Of a DNA stretch of 64,000 nt, positions 25,527 through 36,100 are shown piece after piece. Position 1 is the stretch's first letter, and the number at the start of each line of letters is the position of its first letter. Under the pieces are notes generated by a model. That model saw nothing but the letters and a program-made list of their open reading frames with translations. It had not been told where the DNA came from and made no database searches. The translations under genes were made by a program, and so were the position numbers. Where the stretch lies: contig NW_026515433.1 in assembly GCF_014898815.1 (NCBI RefSeq), positions 704,501-768,500 on the forward strand, read 5' to 3'. The stretch is from Panonychus citri (lineage: Eukaryota > Arthropoda > Arachnida > Trombidiformes > Tetranychidae).

Positions 25527-27729
25527 ATGACTCTCCTCGATTACAATTACCTTTCTAAGGAGCAAATCAAAGGTTTCGATAAATATAAATACAGCTCAGT
25601 GGATACTAGTCCCCTGAGTAATTACATCATGCATCCTTTTTGGAATCAAGTGGTTAAGCTTGTGCCTTTATGGGTTGCACCCAATGTGTTAACCTTTATT
25701 GGTTTTCTTTTAACGGTGGCCAATGCTGGTCTATTGAGTTATTATGATTACCGGTTCACTTCGGCTTTATCACCGATAACAGAGGTTCCTGTTTGGGTTT
25801 GGCTCGTTTGTGCGATTAATCATTTTCTTGCTCACACACTTGATGGAATTGATGGTAAACAAGCTCGCAGAACGAAAGCAAGTGGGCCAACCGGTGAATT
25901 AATGGATCACGGGCTAGATTCTTGGACTGCTTTGTTTGTTCCCTTCTGTATATACTCCATGTTTGGCCGAACCGATTATAGTTATTCACCTTTCCGTGTT
26001 CTCTTCATCTTTTGGGCTGTTTTTGTAACTTTCTACCTCTCACACTGGGAAAAGTATAACACCGGTGTACTTTATCTACCCTGGAGCTATGATTCGAGTC
26101 AATTATTGTTATTTGTCCTCTACCTGTTGACTTTCCAGTATTCAAATTCTATTTGGAAAATCGCAATTCCTCACATTAAATTATCTTTAGGACAAATTTT
26201 TGAAATTGTATCTCACGGTTAGTATTGAGCATATTTTCTTTACCTTTTTTTAGTTTGAGTGTGAAAATTTCTCAATCAGAGTGAACAACAATTTAACTAC
26301 TCATCCTGATCAATCTCTTTCTCTCCATTACACTTAATTTAAGTGGCGAAAGTGTTGTCAAAATGATGTTTCTCCAATCTTTCATCAAACAACTAATTCT
26401 TTTTTTCTCTCTTTCTTTCCTTTCTCTCAGTCATGGCTTTTGGTTTCTCGGTTCCAGTCACTGTTTACAATGTATACTCAGGATACAAGAATAGAACATT
26501 GAAACAAAAAAATCTCTGGGAATCATTTAGACCATTGATCTCATTGGTCTTACTTTTTGGCTTCACCACTTTCTGGGCCGCTTATTCCCCATCCAATGTG
26601 ATTAATACCGATCCAAGGATGTTTTACTTTATGGTTGGAACTCTATTCTCAAATATTAGTGTAAAGTATCAGATTTTGTTTACCTCAATTTCTCAAGGAT
26701 AAATTGTTGATTGACGTTTCGTTCCTTGTCCACGGCTTGGCCATTTTCTTTTTTATAACTTTCACAATTTGCTTACGTTTATGATTCATTTCCTTAATCA
26801 CCATCATTATTTTCATCATTACTTGTCTATTTGCAAGTTGAAAAAGTGTTGATTCAATGAGTTTATTTTTTTCATACCTTTGCAAACTTTTAAAGGTTAT
26901 CTAATTTAGATTAGTAATTAGTAACAATCTTGTTAGAATAAGAAAGTGAAGTAATCGCAAGGAAAACAAAGTGATAATTACCCAATCGATTAAAACTTTG
27001 GGATCATCCTGATTAATCAATTCTCTCTCTTTCTCTCTCACATATTTATCTCTTTACAACTAATTGATTGTTATTGAAGAGATATCAAATTTGATTAGTT
27101 TCATGTTTTTCTTAGCAATCAATTAATGGTTAACCAATATGATTACTTGTGTTTTCATTATTTTTTGATGATCAGCTCTCTCAGACTTGGCTCATCTTTT
27201 AATTACTAATTGCTAATTATTATTATCCTTCCCCATCAAGTTAAGATATTAATATGTTGATATGGTATCTCAATTTTCCTTTAAAAAAGGATCACCAGTG
27301 TGAGATGTTTGATTGTTTCTGGTTAATCTCTCTTGTTTTTCCAATGGCGTGGCAAGAATACGTCAGCAAATCATTAGTTTAATCCATCGAATTGTTGATT
27401 AAATTACTAATCATTATCCTTTTTATTCTCTTCTCATTTTTCTCCTCCAGTGTCGTTTAATTGTCAGTCAAATGTCAAACACCCGATGTGAAGGATACAA
27501 TTGGTTTATTGTACTTCTAACACTAATTGTTACCGCAGTTTTCAAGATCGAATTGGTTCAATTATACGAACTGGAAATTCTTCGAGTTTTCACATTGATT
27601 GTTACATTGGCACACATTCACTATGGTGTTTGTGTAATGCGACAAATGTGTCGACATTTTAAGATAAATTGTTTCTCACTTAAACCTTTGAAAATATCAA
27701 AAAGCTATAGAAATGGCGATTTAGATTGA
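25527..27729 (+). CDS. SELENOI: Ethanolaminephosphotransferase (EPT1 / selenoprotein I homologue)
   Basis: Transfers phosphoethanolamine from CDP-ethanolamine to diacylglycerol, the last step of the Kennedy pathway to phosphatidylethanolamine, in ER/Golgi membranes. Exons 25527-26217, 26431-26660 and 27451-27729 join in phase to 399 residues, close to the vertebrate length. The CDP-alcohol phosphotransferase signature is complete: DGIDGKQAR, then GELMDHGLD (residues 111-133), with every metal-binding Asp present. Many hydrophobic membrane segments follow, and NISCRLIVSQMSNTRC spans the last junction. The terminus, HFKINCFSLKPL to GDLD, ends in TGA. Vertebrate SELENOI reads a TGA near this point as selenocysteine; here only four codons follow before TAG, and no SECIS element was seen. 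The start ATG is in an A-rich context and opens the conserved N-terminus (MTLLDYNYLSKEQIKGF). Fragments of this gene recur at 32411-32535 and 49682-49762. Confidence 0.93.
26661..27450 (+). other. Second intron of SELENOI
   Basis: 790-bp intron, AT-rich, with CT-rich patches. No coding or RNA feature was seen. Confidence 0.7.
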
Positions 27730-27869
27730 CATGGATTTTTGTAGTTCTTTTCCGTTTTCCTGTTGAAATGGTGTTTTTCTTGTCCGATCAAATTTACTGA
27801 GAGTGAGAGATCATTTTCTCTCTCATAATCTACTGTTTTCATTTCTTGTTTTCGGCTCAACATTTAAAC

Positions 27870-28121
27870 CCTCAAATTCAAGACTCAAAACAAGAACATT
27901 TTTTTCCCATGGACAAAATTGTGAACAATTTACACAAAATACAAACAATATCAAAGCCAAGAACAACAATCTCATTGGAATACTAATAACAATCAAATTT
28001 TACTATTCCTTAATGGTTAATATCTTTCATTATTATTATTATTTCTTCCCAAAATTAATGTCAATTAAAGTTAATTTAAATCCACTTTTTATCATAATAT
28101 AATAATTATTTACTTAAAATC
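27870..28121 (+). pseudogene. Orphan-family unit lacking its coding region
   Basis: The left part (about 27868-27932) matches the 5' flank of the intact orphan genes (CCCTCAAATTCAAGACTC, AAGAACATTTTTT, GTGAACAATTTA; compare 28258-28315). The right part (about 27991-28121) matches their 3' flank (AATTAAAGTTA, ATAATAATTATTTAC; compare 28862-28954). The coding sequence between them is absent, replaced by about 60 bases of unrelated sequence. This looks like a unit that lost its gene by deletion, at the left edge of the tandem array and next to the SELENOI 3' end. Confidence 0.6.
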
Positions 28122-28464
28122 CACGTGAAAGTAAAATGGAAAGTCTCACTGTTGAAGAATCAGCTGTTTATCGGTTTGACTTTTCTTCAAGTGTTTTGAT
28201 TTGTTGTTGATTCGATTTGATTCAAATTGTTCCAAATAAAACAAGAAGTTGACCAAACCCTCAAATTCAAGACTCAAATAAGAACATTTTTTCACAAAGA
28301 TGTGAACAATTTAAATAATCGAACCCATTAGGCGGCGCCACATCATTTTCCTGAAAAATTATTATTTTTATTGTTTTGGTCAATCGGGCAGTTTAATTTG
28401 ACTTCCTTCCTATCCAATTCCGTGCAGTTTCAGTTATTTCCACTTACTTTGAATTTTTCTCAAA

Positions 28465-28860
28465 ATGTCAGATGCTAATAAACCTTTCAAGTCATTCGAA
28501 CTTCCATTTTCTCCTCATCCCGAGTTAGAACATGTCTATAACAACGTTGCTAACATGTATCTAGAAAATATGTTTGCCCTTAACGAGGCTCCAGTTCGCG
28601 TTGAGCCTCCAGCAATTCTAACATCTCTACAACTCGGACTACTGATGGTTTATTTTACATCCTGGAGACCACGTGTTAATTGGTCACTGTTACTCGATAT
28701 GGTACAAGAGTTGGAGGATGAACGAGGTCATTCTTGGACCATGGACGAGTTAAAGTGCAATTATTATTATTTGTGTTCTGGATTTACCATTGCTTTAGAA
28801 ACTCACCCCTCAGAGGATCGTGCCAAAAAAGTCCTGTTGGAGCAAATAGCGGAACAATAA
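28465..28860 (+). CDS. Uncharacterised 131-aa protein, copy A
   Basis: Single-exon frame of 131 residues from MSDANKPFKSF to LEQIAEQ; I do not recognise the family. The sequence looks like a soluble, mostly helical protein: an N-terminal Pro-rich stretch, a hydrophobic helix (ILTSLQLGLLMVYF, about residues 51-64), an aromatic block (WRPRVNWSLLLDMVQEL), an acidic turn (EDERGHSWTMDEL), then CNYYYLCSGF and a charged C-terminal helix. There is no signal peptide and no clear membrane protein. It reads as a real gene: the diverged relative at 49117-49499 keeps the pattern HxWTxxExKCNYxxLC with amino-acid-level changes, and the only coding difference between the two copies here is silent. The start context is CAAAATG. 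Product and function are unknown. Confidence 0.75.
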   Translation: MSDANKPFKSFELPFSPHPELEHVYNNVANMYLENMFALNEAPVRVEPPAILTSLQLGLLMVYFTSWRPRVNWSLLLDMVQELEDERGHSWTMDELKCNYYYLCSGFTIALETHPSEDRAKKVLLEQIAEQ

Positions 28861-29296
28861 ATTTCTTCTTTTATTTATTTTTTCTATCATTAATTAATCC
28901 AATTAAAGTTAGTTTAAATGCACTTGTTGATATAATAATTATTTACCTAAAATTCACGTGAAAGTAAAATGGGAAGTCTCACTGTTGAAGAATCAGCTGT
29001 TTATCGGTTTGACTTTTCTTCAAGTGTTTTGATTTGTTGTTGATTCGATTTGATTCAAATTGTTCCAAATAAAACAAGAAGTTGACCAAACCCTCAAATT
29101 CAAGACTCAAATAAGAACATTTTTTCACAAAGATGTGAACAATTTAAATAATCGAACCCATTAGGCGGCGCCACATCATTTTCCTGAAAATTATTATTTT
29201 TATTGTTTTGGTCAATCAGGCAGTTTAATTTGACTTCCTTCCTATCCAATTCCGTGCAGTTTCAGTTATTTCCACTTACTTTGAATTTTTCTCAAA

Positions 29297-29692
29297 ATGT
29301 CAGATGCTAATAAACCTTTCAAGTCATTCGAACTTCCATTTTCTCCTCATCCCGAGTTAGAACATGTCTATAACAACGTTGCTAACATGTATCTAGAAAA
29401 TATGTTTGCCCTTAACGAGGCTCCAGTTCGCGTTGAGCCTCCAGCAATTCTAACATCTCTACAACTCGGACTACTGATGGTTTATTTTACATCCTGGAGA
29501 CCACGTGTTAATTGGTCACTGTTACTCGATATGGTCCAAGAGTTGGAGGATGAACGAGGTCATTCTTGGACCATGGACGAGTTAAAGTGCAATTATTATT
29601 ATTTGTGTTCTGGATTTACCATTGCTTTAGAAACTCACCCCTCAGAGGATCGTGCCAAAAAAGTCCTGTTGGAGCAAATAGCGGAACAATAA
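29297..29692 (+). CDS. Uncharacterised 131-aa protein, copy B
   Basis: Encodes exactly the same 131-residue protein as copy A, 832 bp downstream. The only coding difference seen is a synonymous GTA to GTC at the Val of the DMVQ motif. The 5' flank carries the same conserved block (AGGCGGCGCCACATC, then GGTCAATC and a pyrimidine-rich stretch to the start), so both copies probably share regulation. Its 3' flank is followed 25 bases into the next unit by the MITE-like element. Function unknown. Confidence 0.75.
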   Translation: MSDANKPFKSFELPFSPHPELEHVYNNVANMYLENMFALNEAPVRVEPPAILTSLQLGLLMVYFTSWRPRVNWSLLLDMVQELEDERGHSWTMDELKCNYYYLCSGFTIALETHPSEDRAKKVLLEQIAEQ

Positions 29693-29811
29693 ATTTCTTC
29701 TTTTATTTATTTTTTCTATCATTAATTAATCCAATTAAAGTTAGTTTAAATGCACTTGTTGATAAAATAATTATTTACCTAAAATTCACGTGAAAGTAAA
29801 ATGGGAAGTCT

Positions 29812-30194
29812 GGACTGTGGTAAAAGACAAAAAGACGAAAAAAAGCAAAAAAGAGCCAAAATTCTCCGCTATCAAGTAGAATTGAAGTGAAAGAGCCTCA
29901 GGACATTTTATTCTGAATTTTTGATGAAATATTGACAATAATAACACTTAAACAAAACAATAATCACCAAAATTCCAAAATAATTCAATTTTTCTGATTT
30001 TTGATGCGCGAAGTTTGAACGTCAATTTATGAATAACTTTTTTATTCAATTTCAACTAAAAATCTAATTTTTTATCGATAATTTGACCACATATATTGAC
30101 CTGAGTTCATCTTTAAATCGTAAAAATTAAATATAAGTAAAAAGAATTGAATTGAAAAGTGTCTTTTAGCTCTTTTTGCCTTTTACTACGGACC
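29812..30194. mobile_element. MITE-like non-autonomous DNA element
   Basis: A 383-bp insertion that interrupts the third, partial copy of the tandem unit. Its ends form an imperfect terminal inverted repeat: the left end starts GGACTGTGGTAAAAGACAAA, and the right end read on the other strand starts GGTCCGTAGTAAAAGGCAAA. The uninterrupted copies read GGAAGTCTCACTGTTG at this place; here GGAAGTCT precedes the element and AAGTGTCAGTGTTG follows it, so AAGTCT/AAGTGT is probably a 6- to 8-bp target duplication that has since mutated. There is no open frame, so any movement needed a transposase from elsewhere. A 6- to 8-bp duplication would fit a hAT- or related-type family, but this is not settled. 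Confidence 0.7.
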
Positions 30195-30197
30195 GTC

Positions 30198-30310
30198 AAG
30201 TGTCAGTGTTGAAGAATCAGCTGTTTACCGGTTTGACTTTTCTTCAAATGTTTTGATTTGTTGTTGATTCGATTTGATTTAAATTGTTCCAAATAAAACA
30301 AGAGGTTGAC
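30198..30310 (+). repeat. Third, 5'-only copy of the tandem unit
   Basis: Matches the start of the units at 28138 and 28971 (GAAGAATCAGCTGTTTA, TTTGACTTTTCTTCAA, GATTCGATTTGATT, CCAAATAAAACAAGA) with several substitutions, then diverges after GTTGAC. It is more diverged than the two intact units are from each other, so it is an older duplicate. Confidence 0.75.
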
Positions 30311-30448
30311 GATTAGTTTCACTGTTGTGATTAAGATGAGTTAATCATTCTCTCTGATTAATTAAATCCCATGGAAAATGATGTTTTGTCTAAATCCCAT
30401 AATCTTAATGGTTCATATTAAAACATTGAAAATTAATTCATTGATATA

Positions 30449-32024
30449 ATGATTAAATCTCATTTGATTTGTGTAATTATAATCACGAGTGTTTTTCTAC
30501 TACTTGTTCAACTAATTGTTTTACAATCGATTGTTACTAAGGTAAGATTTTCATGGAAAAGTTCATTTCTTTATTCAGAGATTTTCATGTTTTGTTTTGT
30601 TTTTTTCCAATTCTCTTTGCAGAATCAAATTGAAGTCAACCATATCTGGGTAAGATTTTATCAATTAAATTGTTGATTTCGTGATTTGCTCTAATTGCTG
30701 TTTCTTTTCGTCTTTTTAATAGGAATCATTACATGGAATAACTTCACTTTCCGATAGTCATGATGTTCCATTGTTTCTAATTGATGGAAAATTATGCAAA
30801 AAAATATTCGATTTACAATTTTCTTCATCGGGATCATTATCATCTCCATTCAGTTCAACGTCTCCTCATCAGATTGATTCAAAATATTGTCAAATTCTGT
30901 GTAACAATCAAGATGTCACTCATCTGGGAACTCTCGGTGAATTCATTGACCATCGGAAGATAACCAAACTTGTCCAATCATTAAAGGAAAATGGCTACAC
31001 TGTGTTACAATTTATCGACTTGGATCCAACTTTACTTCATCATGACCTCAAAGTGACAATCCCGATGCACTTAATTGTCTTTAAGGAAGGAGCCAAAAAA
31101 AGGAAAGGCCATGTAGTCCATGTTGCCGTTTTGTATGAAAGATTAAACCAATACTGGTGGTCATCGCCGTTCTCACCAACCGATTATGAGAAGAGGCTTA
31201 TGTTGCGACAGGGAGCTCGAAAAGCGGATTTCGTAAACTCAGATCATGCGGTTATTTATAAGAAAGTCGAAATTAGCAACACAGTCATCGATGGTCTAAC
31301 AATTGGATTACCAAAACATCTTCTCACTTTTCACCAATCGGCTAAGGAAATCGCCTACATCGAGTGTAACAAAACTCAAGCCAAAAAGTTTCATTCAGCT
31401 CATGGCTCCAAAATGGGCTCCGTTGAACAGATCGACTCATTTAGATCTCAAGTGAAAAGTTTACTCTCAATTGTTAAATCAGTTCTCGATGATCTTGGGA
31501 TTCCTTTCTGGTTAAGTAGTGGCACTGCCCTCGGTTGGTTCAGGCAATGTGATGTCATCGCCTATTCGAGGGACGTTGATATTGGCATTTGGATTAGCGA
31601 TTATCGACCAGAAATGATCGATCATTTCTACATGAATAACCTTCCTTTGTTACATGCTTTCGGTAAAGTTGAGGATTCTTATGAACTATCGTTTCGCCAT
31701 GGAAATGTCAAGTTGGACGTTTTCTTTTTCTACACGGAAGCAGATCATGTTTGGAATGGCGGAACACAGGCCAAAACGGGTTACAAGTTCAAGTACATTT
31801 TTCCAAAATTCAATCTTTGTTGGACTGAGTTTCTAGATCTATTAGTTAGGGTTCCTTGTGATACAAAGATTTACATTGAAGCAAATTATGGATCCAATTG
31901 GTCAGTTCCCGTTGAAAAATGGGACTGGAAATCAAGTCCACCAAATGTCAATCCAAATGGACGGTGGCCATTAGATGAATGGTCAAAGGTTATCCAATTA
32001 ACTCCAACAGCTGATAGCATTTAA
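30449..32024 (+). CDS. FKTN: Fukutin (ribitol-5-phosphate transferase)
   Basis: Golgi type II membrane enzyme that adds ribitol-5-phosphate to the O-mannosyl core M3 glycan of alpha-dystroglycan. Exons 30449-30541, 30623-30649 (only 27 bp) and 30723-32024 join in phase to 473 residues, near the 461 of human fukutin. Residues about 6-29 form the N-terminal signal anchor (LICVIIITSVFLLLVQLIVL). The LicD-type catalytic core is in the last exon: FWLSSGTALGWFRQCDV, SRDVDIGIWI with the metal-binding DxD, KLDVFFFY, WNGGTQAKTGYKF, CWTEFLDLLVRVPC, YIEANYG and PVEKWDWKSSPPNVNPNG. This order and wording are those of fukutin rather than FKRP. The gene sits between the orphan-gene array and degraded SELENOI/orphan debris, yet is itself intact. 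Confidence 0.95.
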
Positions 32025-32410
32025 ATTTAATTGATACTTCAGTTATTTCTCATAAGTTTTATAATCAAATCAACCAAATCATTTGCACGTATGAAACATA
32101 TTTTAACATTTCCAAGCCATGGACAAATCAATTAATATGCCAACTAATTACAATCAATTATAACAATCCACTGATTGCAGCCACTGTTTACTTGGATTTA
32201 ATCATCAAATTACATTCAACATGAAAATCTTGATCTCATACCAATGAAAAAACCATAATTGACAATCAAATCCAAAGTAATTACATTTTGCTAATCATTC
32301 GCCATAATCAATTGATATTTATACTCAATTATACGAATAAATATAATTTGACATTAAAGTCCTAAATTCGTTATTCGATAGACTTATTTGGATCTATTAT
32401 TCATCGATAA

Positions 32411-32535
32411 TTAGCTGTGAAAAGTTGTAGAAATTGCGATTTAGATTGACTTCGATTTTTGTGATTCTTTTCTGTTTTCCAGTTTTCCTTTTCCGAGCAA
32501 ATTCACAGAGAGTGAGAGATCATTTTCTTTCATCT
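32411..32535 (+). pseudogene. Decayed copy of the SELENOI 3' end
   Basis: Matches 27700-27830 over the last codons, the stop and the 3' UTR of SELENOI. AGAAATTGCGATTTAGATTGA corresponds to AGAAATGGCGATTTAGATTGA, and GAGAGTGAGAGATCATTTTC is identical in both. Only the end of the last exon is present, so this is a fragment rather than a gene. Confidence 0.75.
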
Positions 32536-32679
32536 ATTATCAGTGCCAACAATTAGTCAACTCTCACTCGCCAAGTGACCTTGTACCTCTTGTTGTAAGC
32601 CCTTTAACCTTACGTTTTTACTTAATAAACTATTTCATAAACTTAGTAACGTGCGTGTGAAGTGACGATCTCAAGGTCA

Positions 32680-32800
32680 ACCAAATTTTCTCGCATGAAC
32701 AAAATTGTGAACAATTTGAATATCGCGTCAACCTAATCAAAAGAGGCCACTAACCCGCAGCGCCTCATCAGTGGAAAATTTCCAAAAATTTTTGATCTTG
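32680..32800 (+). repeat. Decayed copy of the orphan-gene 5' flank
   Basis: Contains ACAAAATTGTGAACAATTTG, as at 27907-27926. About 20 bases on come AACCTAATC and a GCGCCTCATCA block resembling the AACCCATTAGGCGGCGCCACATCA of the intact units. It lies 150 bases after the SELENOI 3' fragment, in the same order as in the native locus. No coding remnant of the orphan gene was found after it. Confidence 0.5.
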
Positions 32801-33159
32801 GTAACGATCTTTTCACAGTTATGATTGTAGTAAAGTGCGAATTTGAACTAACCGCAATGAAAATGATTCCTTGAAAAGAATCGAAGCTGATGGATAAATT
32901 CATTAGAAAAACTGAGTAACCATAGATGGAGTTACTTGCAATGAACTGATGTGATTCTTATCGACTGATGGTTTTTACTGGGAAGTTTTTTGCTAGGATG
33001 TGATTAAATTTTGTTCTGTTAATTTATCATTAAATCTACTTGATTTCTGTTTAGTTAAACTTAATTTCCATTAAATCGTCATGTTTTTGGTCCTTGTTAC
33101 GTGTTTTCTTCCAAGGAAAATAAACAATTGAAACAATTTATCACCGATTGATTATGTGA

Positions 33160-36100
33160 ATGAAAATGACCAAAAGGAGAAATGATGAAGCTGAAGAAGA
33201 GAAGGAATCAATTCCTTTACCAATACAAACCTTCCTTTGGAGACAAACAAGGTAACATTTATCTCTTATTTTCTCCCATGTCTTCTTATTCCAAATCTCT
33301 ACAATTAACTAATCATTTCCATGTAATCAACTCTTTCAACACTCAGTCCTTTCATCAGACCCAAATTTGGTAAACAACAAGATGCTTTGGCTATGGAACA
33401 ACGAGAAGCATGTAAATCGTTTGAAAAGGTTCTCGTTCAGAACATACAATTTGGTCTATCACCAAGTCTAACCGATGCTATTAAAAGTATCTCAAGGTAA
33501 ATAGAATCCATTAAATTGTTCGATCGAAAATCAACAATTAACGAAATTCATGTTGATGTTTTTCTTCTGCTTTTCTTATTCGAGTGTCAGAAAGGAACAG
33601 TTAATCTTTCTGCTTCTTTTTCCTTTTCATTTCTGTTCTTTCTGAGAAAAGTGATGGACCGATCTGTCAGTTTTACCTGATCGATTTAATCTTTTCGATT
33701 TTCGGTAAAAATCGAACAATTTCGATCTGCCAATTAGAACTTGATGAGAAACCAAAAACACGAAATTTTTTCTCTTTCATTTATGATTCTCTTTTTCTTG
33801 AAACAATTTGACAATTAATTGTTCCAATCAAACAATTTCTCATTTTCTGATTAAAAGTCACGTGGATCTTTTGGTTATCGATCTCAATTAATTTGTTCTA
33901 ACATCAAAATCGATTGCGAGCGATTTACAATTCGGAAACATTTCTCCTCTTTTTGCTAATTCATGTCTCTAACATTATAAATCTACTCGTATCAATACTT
34001 GATCAATCAATTAAATCTTCTAATCTAAACCTTTTCGATCCAGTTAATCAATAGTCTGAGATACAGTCACTTTCATTCTGAACCTTTTCAAGCATTTCGA
34101 ACTCTCTCCAAACACAATTTTCATCATTTGACACAATGAAAAACATATGACTGATGATAGAACCAGTTATCTAATCCTTTCCATGGCTTAATCAATAGCA
34201 TGACAATCTATCTGCTAACAGATCGATTGATTATCAAATAGTCTATAGTTACTTTTAACCTTAAACTCATTGACCTTTCATGAAGAACTGACCACAACTA
34301 ACCAATCACATCTAAAGATAAACATTTGCCAACAGTTATTATCATTGATTCATTTTCTTCAAATTAATCTTTAATCTGATTTTCTTATGGATTTACTTTC
34401 ATCTAATAGCATCGAGAACATGATCAGAACTCAGTGATTGATTGAATTACCAGGTATCCGTTTCAAATCAACCGTAGACATAAAAAAATCAGACTGATTG
34501 CCTTTCATTGCACTTAATCATTCACAACTATTAATAGTAATCAGTTGATGAATAATTGATTGTAGAGAAAGGAAAACCATCAAATTAATGTTGATACTGG
34601 TTCTTGTCATCATTCAGAGATTTTTACTCCATCTTGTTTGCTTTTAAATTGTTTTGGCAGCATTTCAACAATAAACATGGAAACTCAACATTAATTTGTA
34701 ATCAATTGTTTATATTTGTGAAAAAAGAAGAAAAAAAAAGAAAAGAACAAAATGTTGATAGTAAAAGAGAGAGAGAGAGAGAGAGAGAGATCGAAAATTC
34801 TTTTTCTCCTTTGAGTTGTTCAGAATTTCATTCGAAATTATTTTCCCTGATACACCACGAAACTTGAATTCTTTGCTTAATAACTACAATGATAAATTGA
34901 GTGTTTATTGATAATGACTAGTCGAAAATTCTGTCAACACAATTTGTTGATTGTTTACAGAATTAAATCAATTACAATCAACCTTTTAGTCTAATGAATG
35001 ATTTCTGATCAAAAAAGTTTCTACGCTTTCAGCCTTTAATAATCTTTTTATTGATTATCATTATTGATTCTGTTTGAAATGTTACATTGGATAACGTGTT
35101 AACTTAATTAATCACTTAATCTATTAATCTCATACACAGAAAACTAATAAGATTCGTCAAAATTGTCACTTGAACATTGATCAAGAATTAGAATTGAAGT
35201 TAGCACTTGAAAGATTATAATCAGCTTTTTACACGAGCAAAACTATTATCAAAATTATTAGAATACTGTTAATATAAAAACCTCGGTAGAAATCAAATTA
35301 AAATCAAATTTAATTGCGTGAGTCTGATGAGAATTAAAAATTTCAATAAGAATGAAAATAAACTCAAAATAAACCTACGATTATGTTAATCAACTTATTA
35401 TATTGTATCCAGAATTTTATTATCATAATAATAATTTTTCATTCTATTGAGACTCTGAATAAAAAAATTCGTGACAGAAAATGATTAACTGATAAGAAAC
35501 TTTTTTATCACCGATAAAGTTATTAATTAATTCAATATAATAATCGGTGGAAGTGAAAAGATATTCTTATTAGATATTAATGCGCCTTAATAAGCTTTAA
35601 AAATTAATAAGAATCGAGGTTAATTATATTGAATATTTGGTTAATTGATACTGATGAGTTTTTAGTACTAAAAAAGCAAACAAAATCAATTGAGTTACAT
35701 TGTATTAGCTTTCATTTTTTTGTATCAACTATGAAATTACCATGATGAATAAATTGTGAGCCAAGTGATGAGTAAACTTGAATTTACTTTGATTCATCAC
35801 CAAGATGATGTTGATGGCTATCGACATTGGTAATTCTGGTAAGACTGAAGTAAACCAGGAAGGAATAAGAGAGAGAAAAAATAATTCCTCAGATGTTCAT
35901 CTACTGAGCTTTCAGAATTATCAGAACCATCTGAATGAAATAAGGTCAACTACCCTGCGTTCTAATGACATGAAATAAATATGATTTACTCTCTAAGAGG
36001 TTGAACAAAAAAGTTGAGTAACTAGAAATACTATTTAACTGCGCATAATTCAACTGTATTCATGATAAACTAACATAGTAAACCAGTGGCGCAGTAATGA

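Larger units (their letters stand above)
28122..29786 (+). repeat. Two-unit tandem duplication, about 832 bp per unit
   Basis: Units 28122-28954 and 28955-29786 both start at CACGTGAAAGTAAAATGG. By eye they differ at about five positions: one A in an A-run, a C/T near the promoter, a silent GTA/GTC in the gene, a T/A in the 3' flank and one base near the boundary. Each unit holds one intact orphan gene with its own flanks. Such similarity means a very recent duplication or ongoing gene conversion. Confidence 0.92.

Noticed and set aside
27730..28140. SECIS element for SELENOI
   Set aside because: The GAGAGA to TCTCTC hairpin at 27797-27825 lacks the ATGA/GA core and the AA apical loop; no other candidate was seen by eye.
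28734..28961. Overlapping 75-codon frames in the orphan units (also 29566-29793)
   Set aside because: These are shadows of the 131-aa frame; the diverged pseudogene conserves the main frame (VKCNYFSLC), not this one.
34604..34867. 87-codon plus-strand frame in the UNC80 intron
   Set aside because: It is composed largely of Lys/Glu/Arg from a GA microsatellite and poly-A-rich sequence, and does not fit UNC80 phases.
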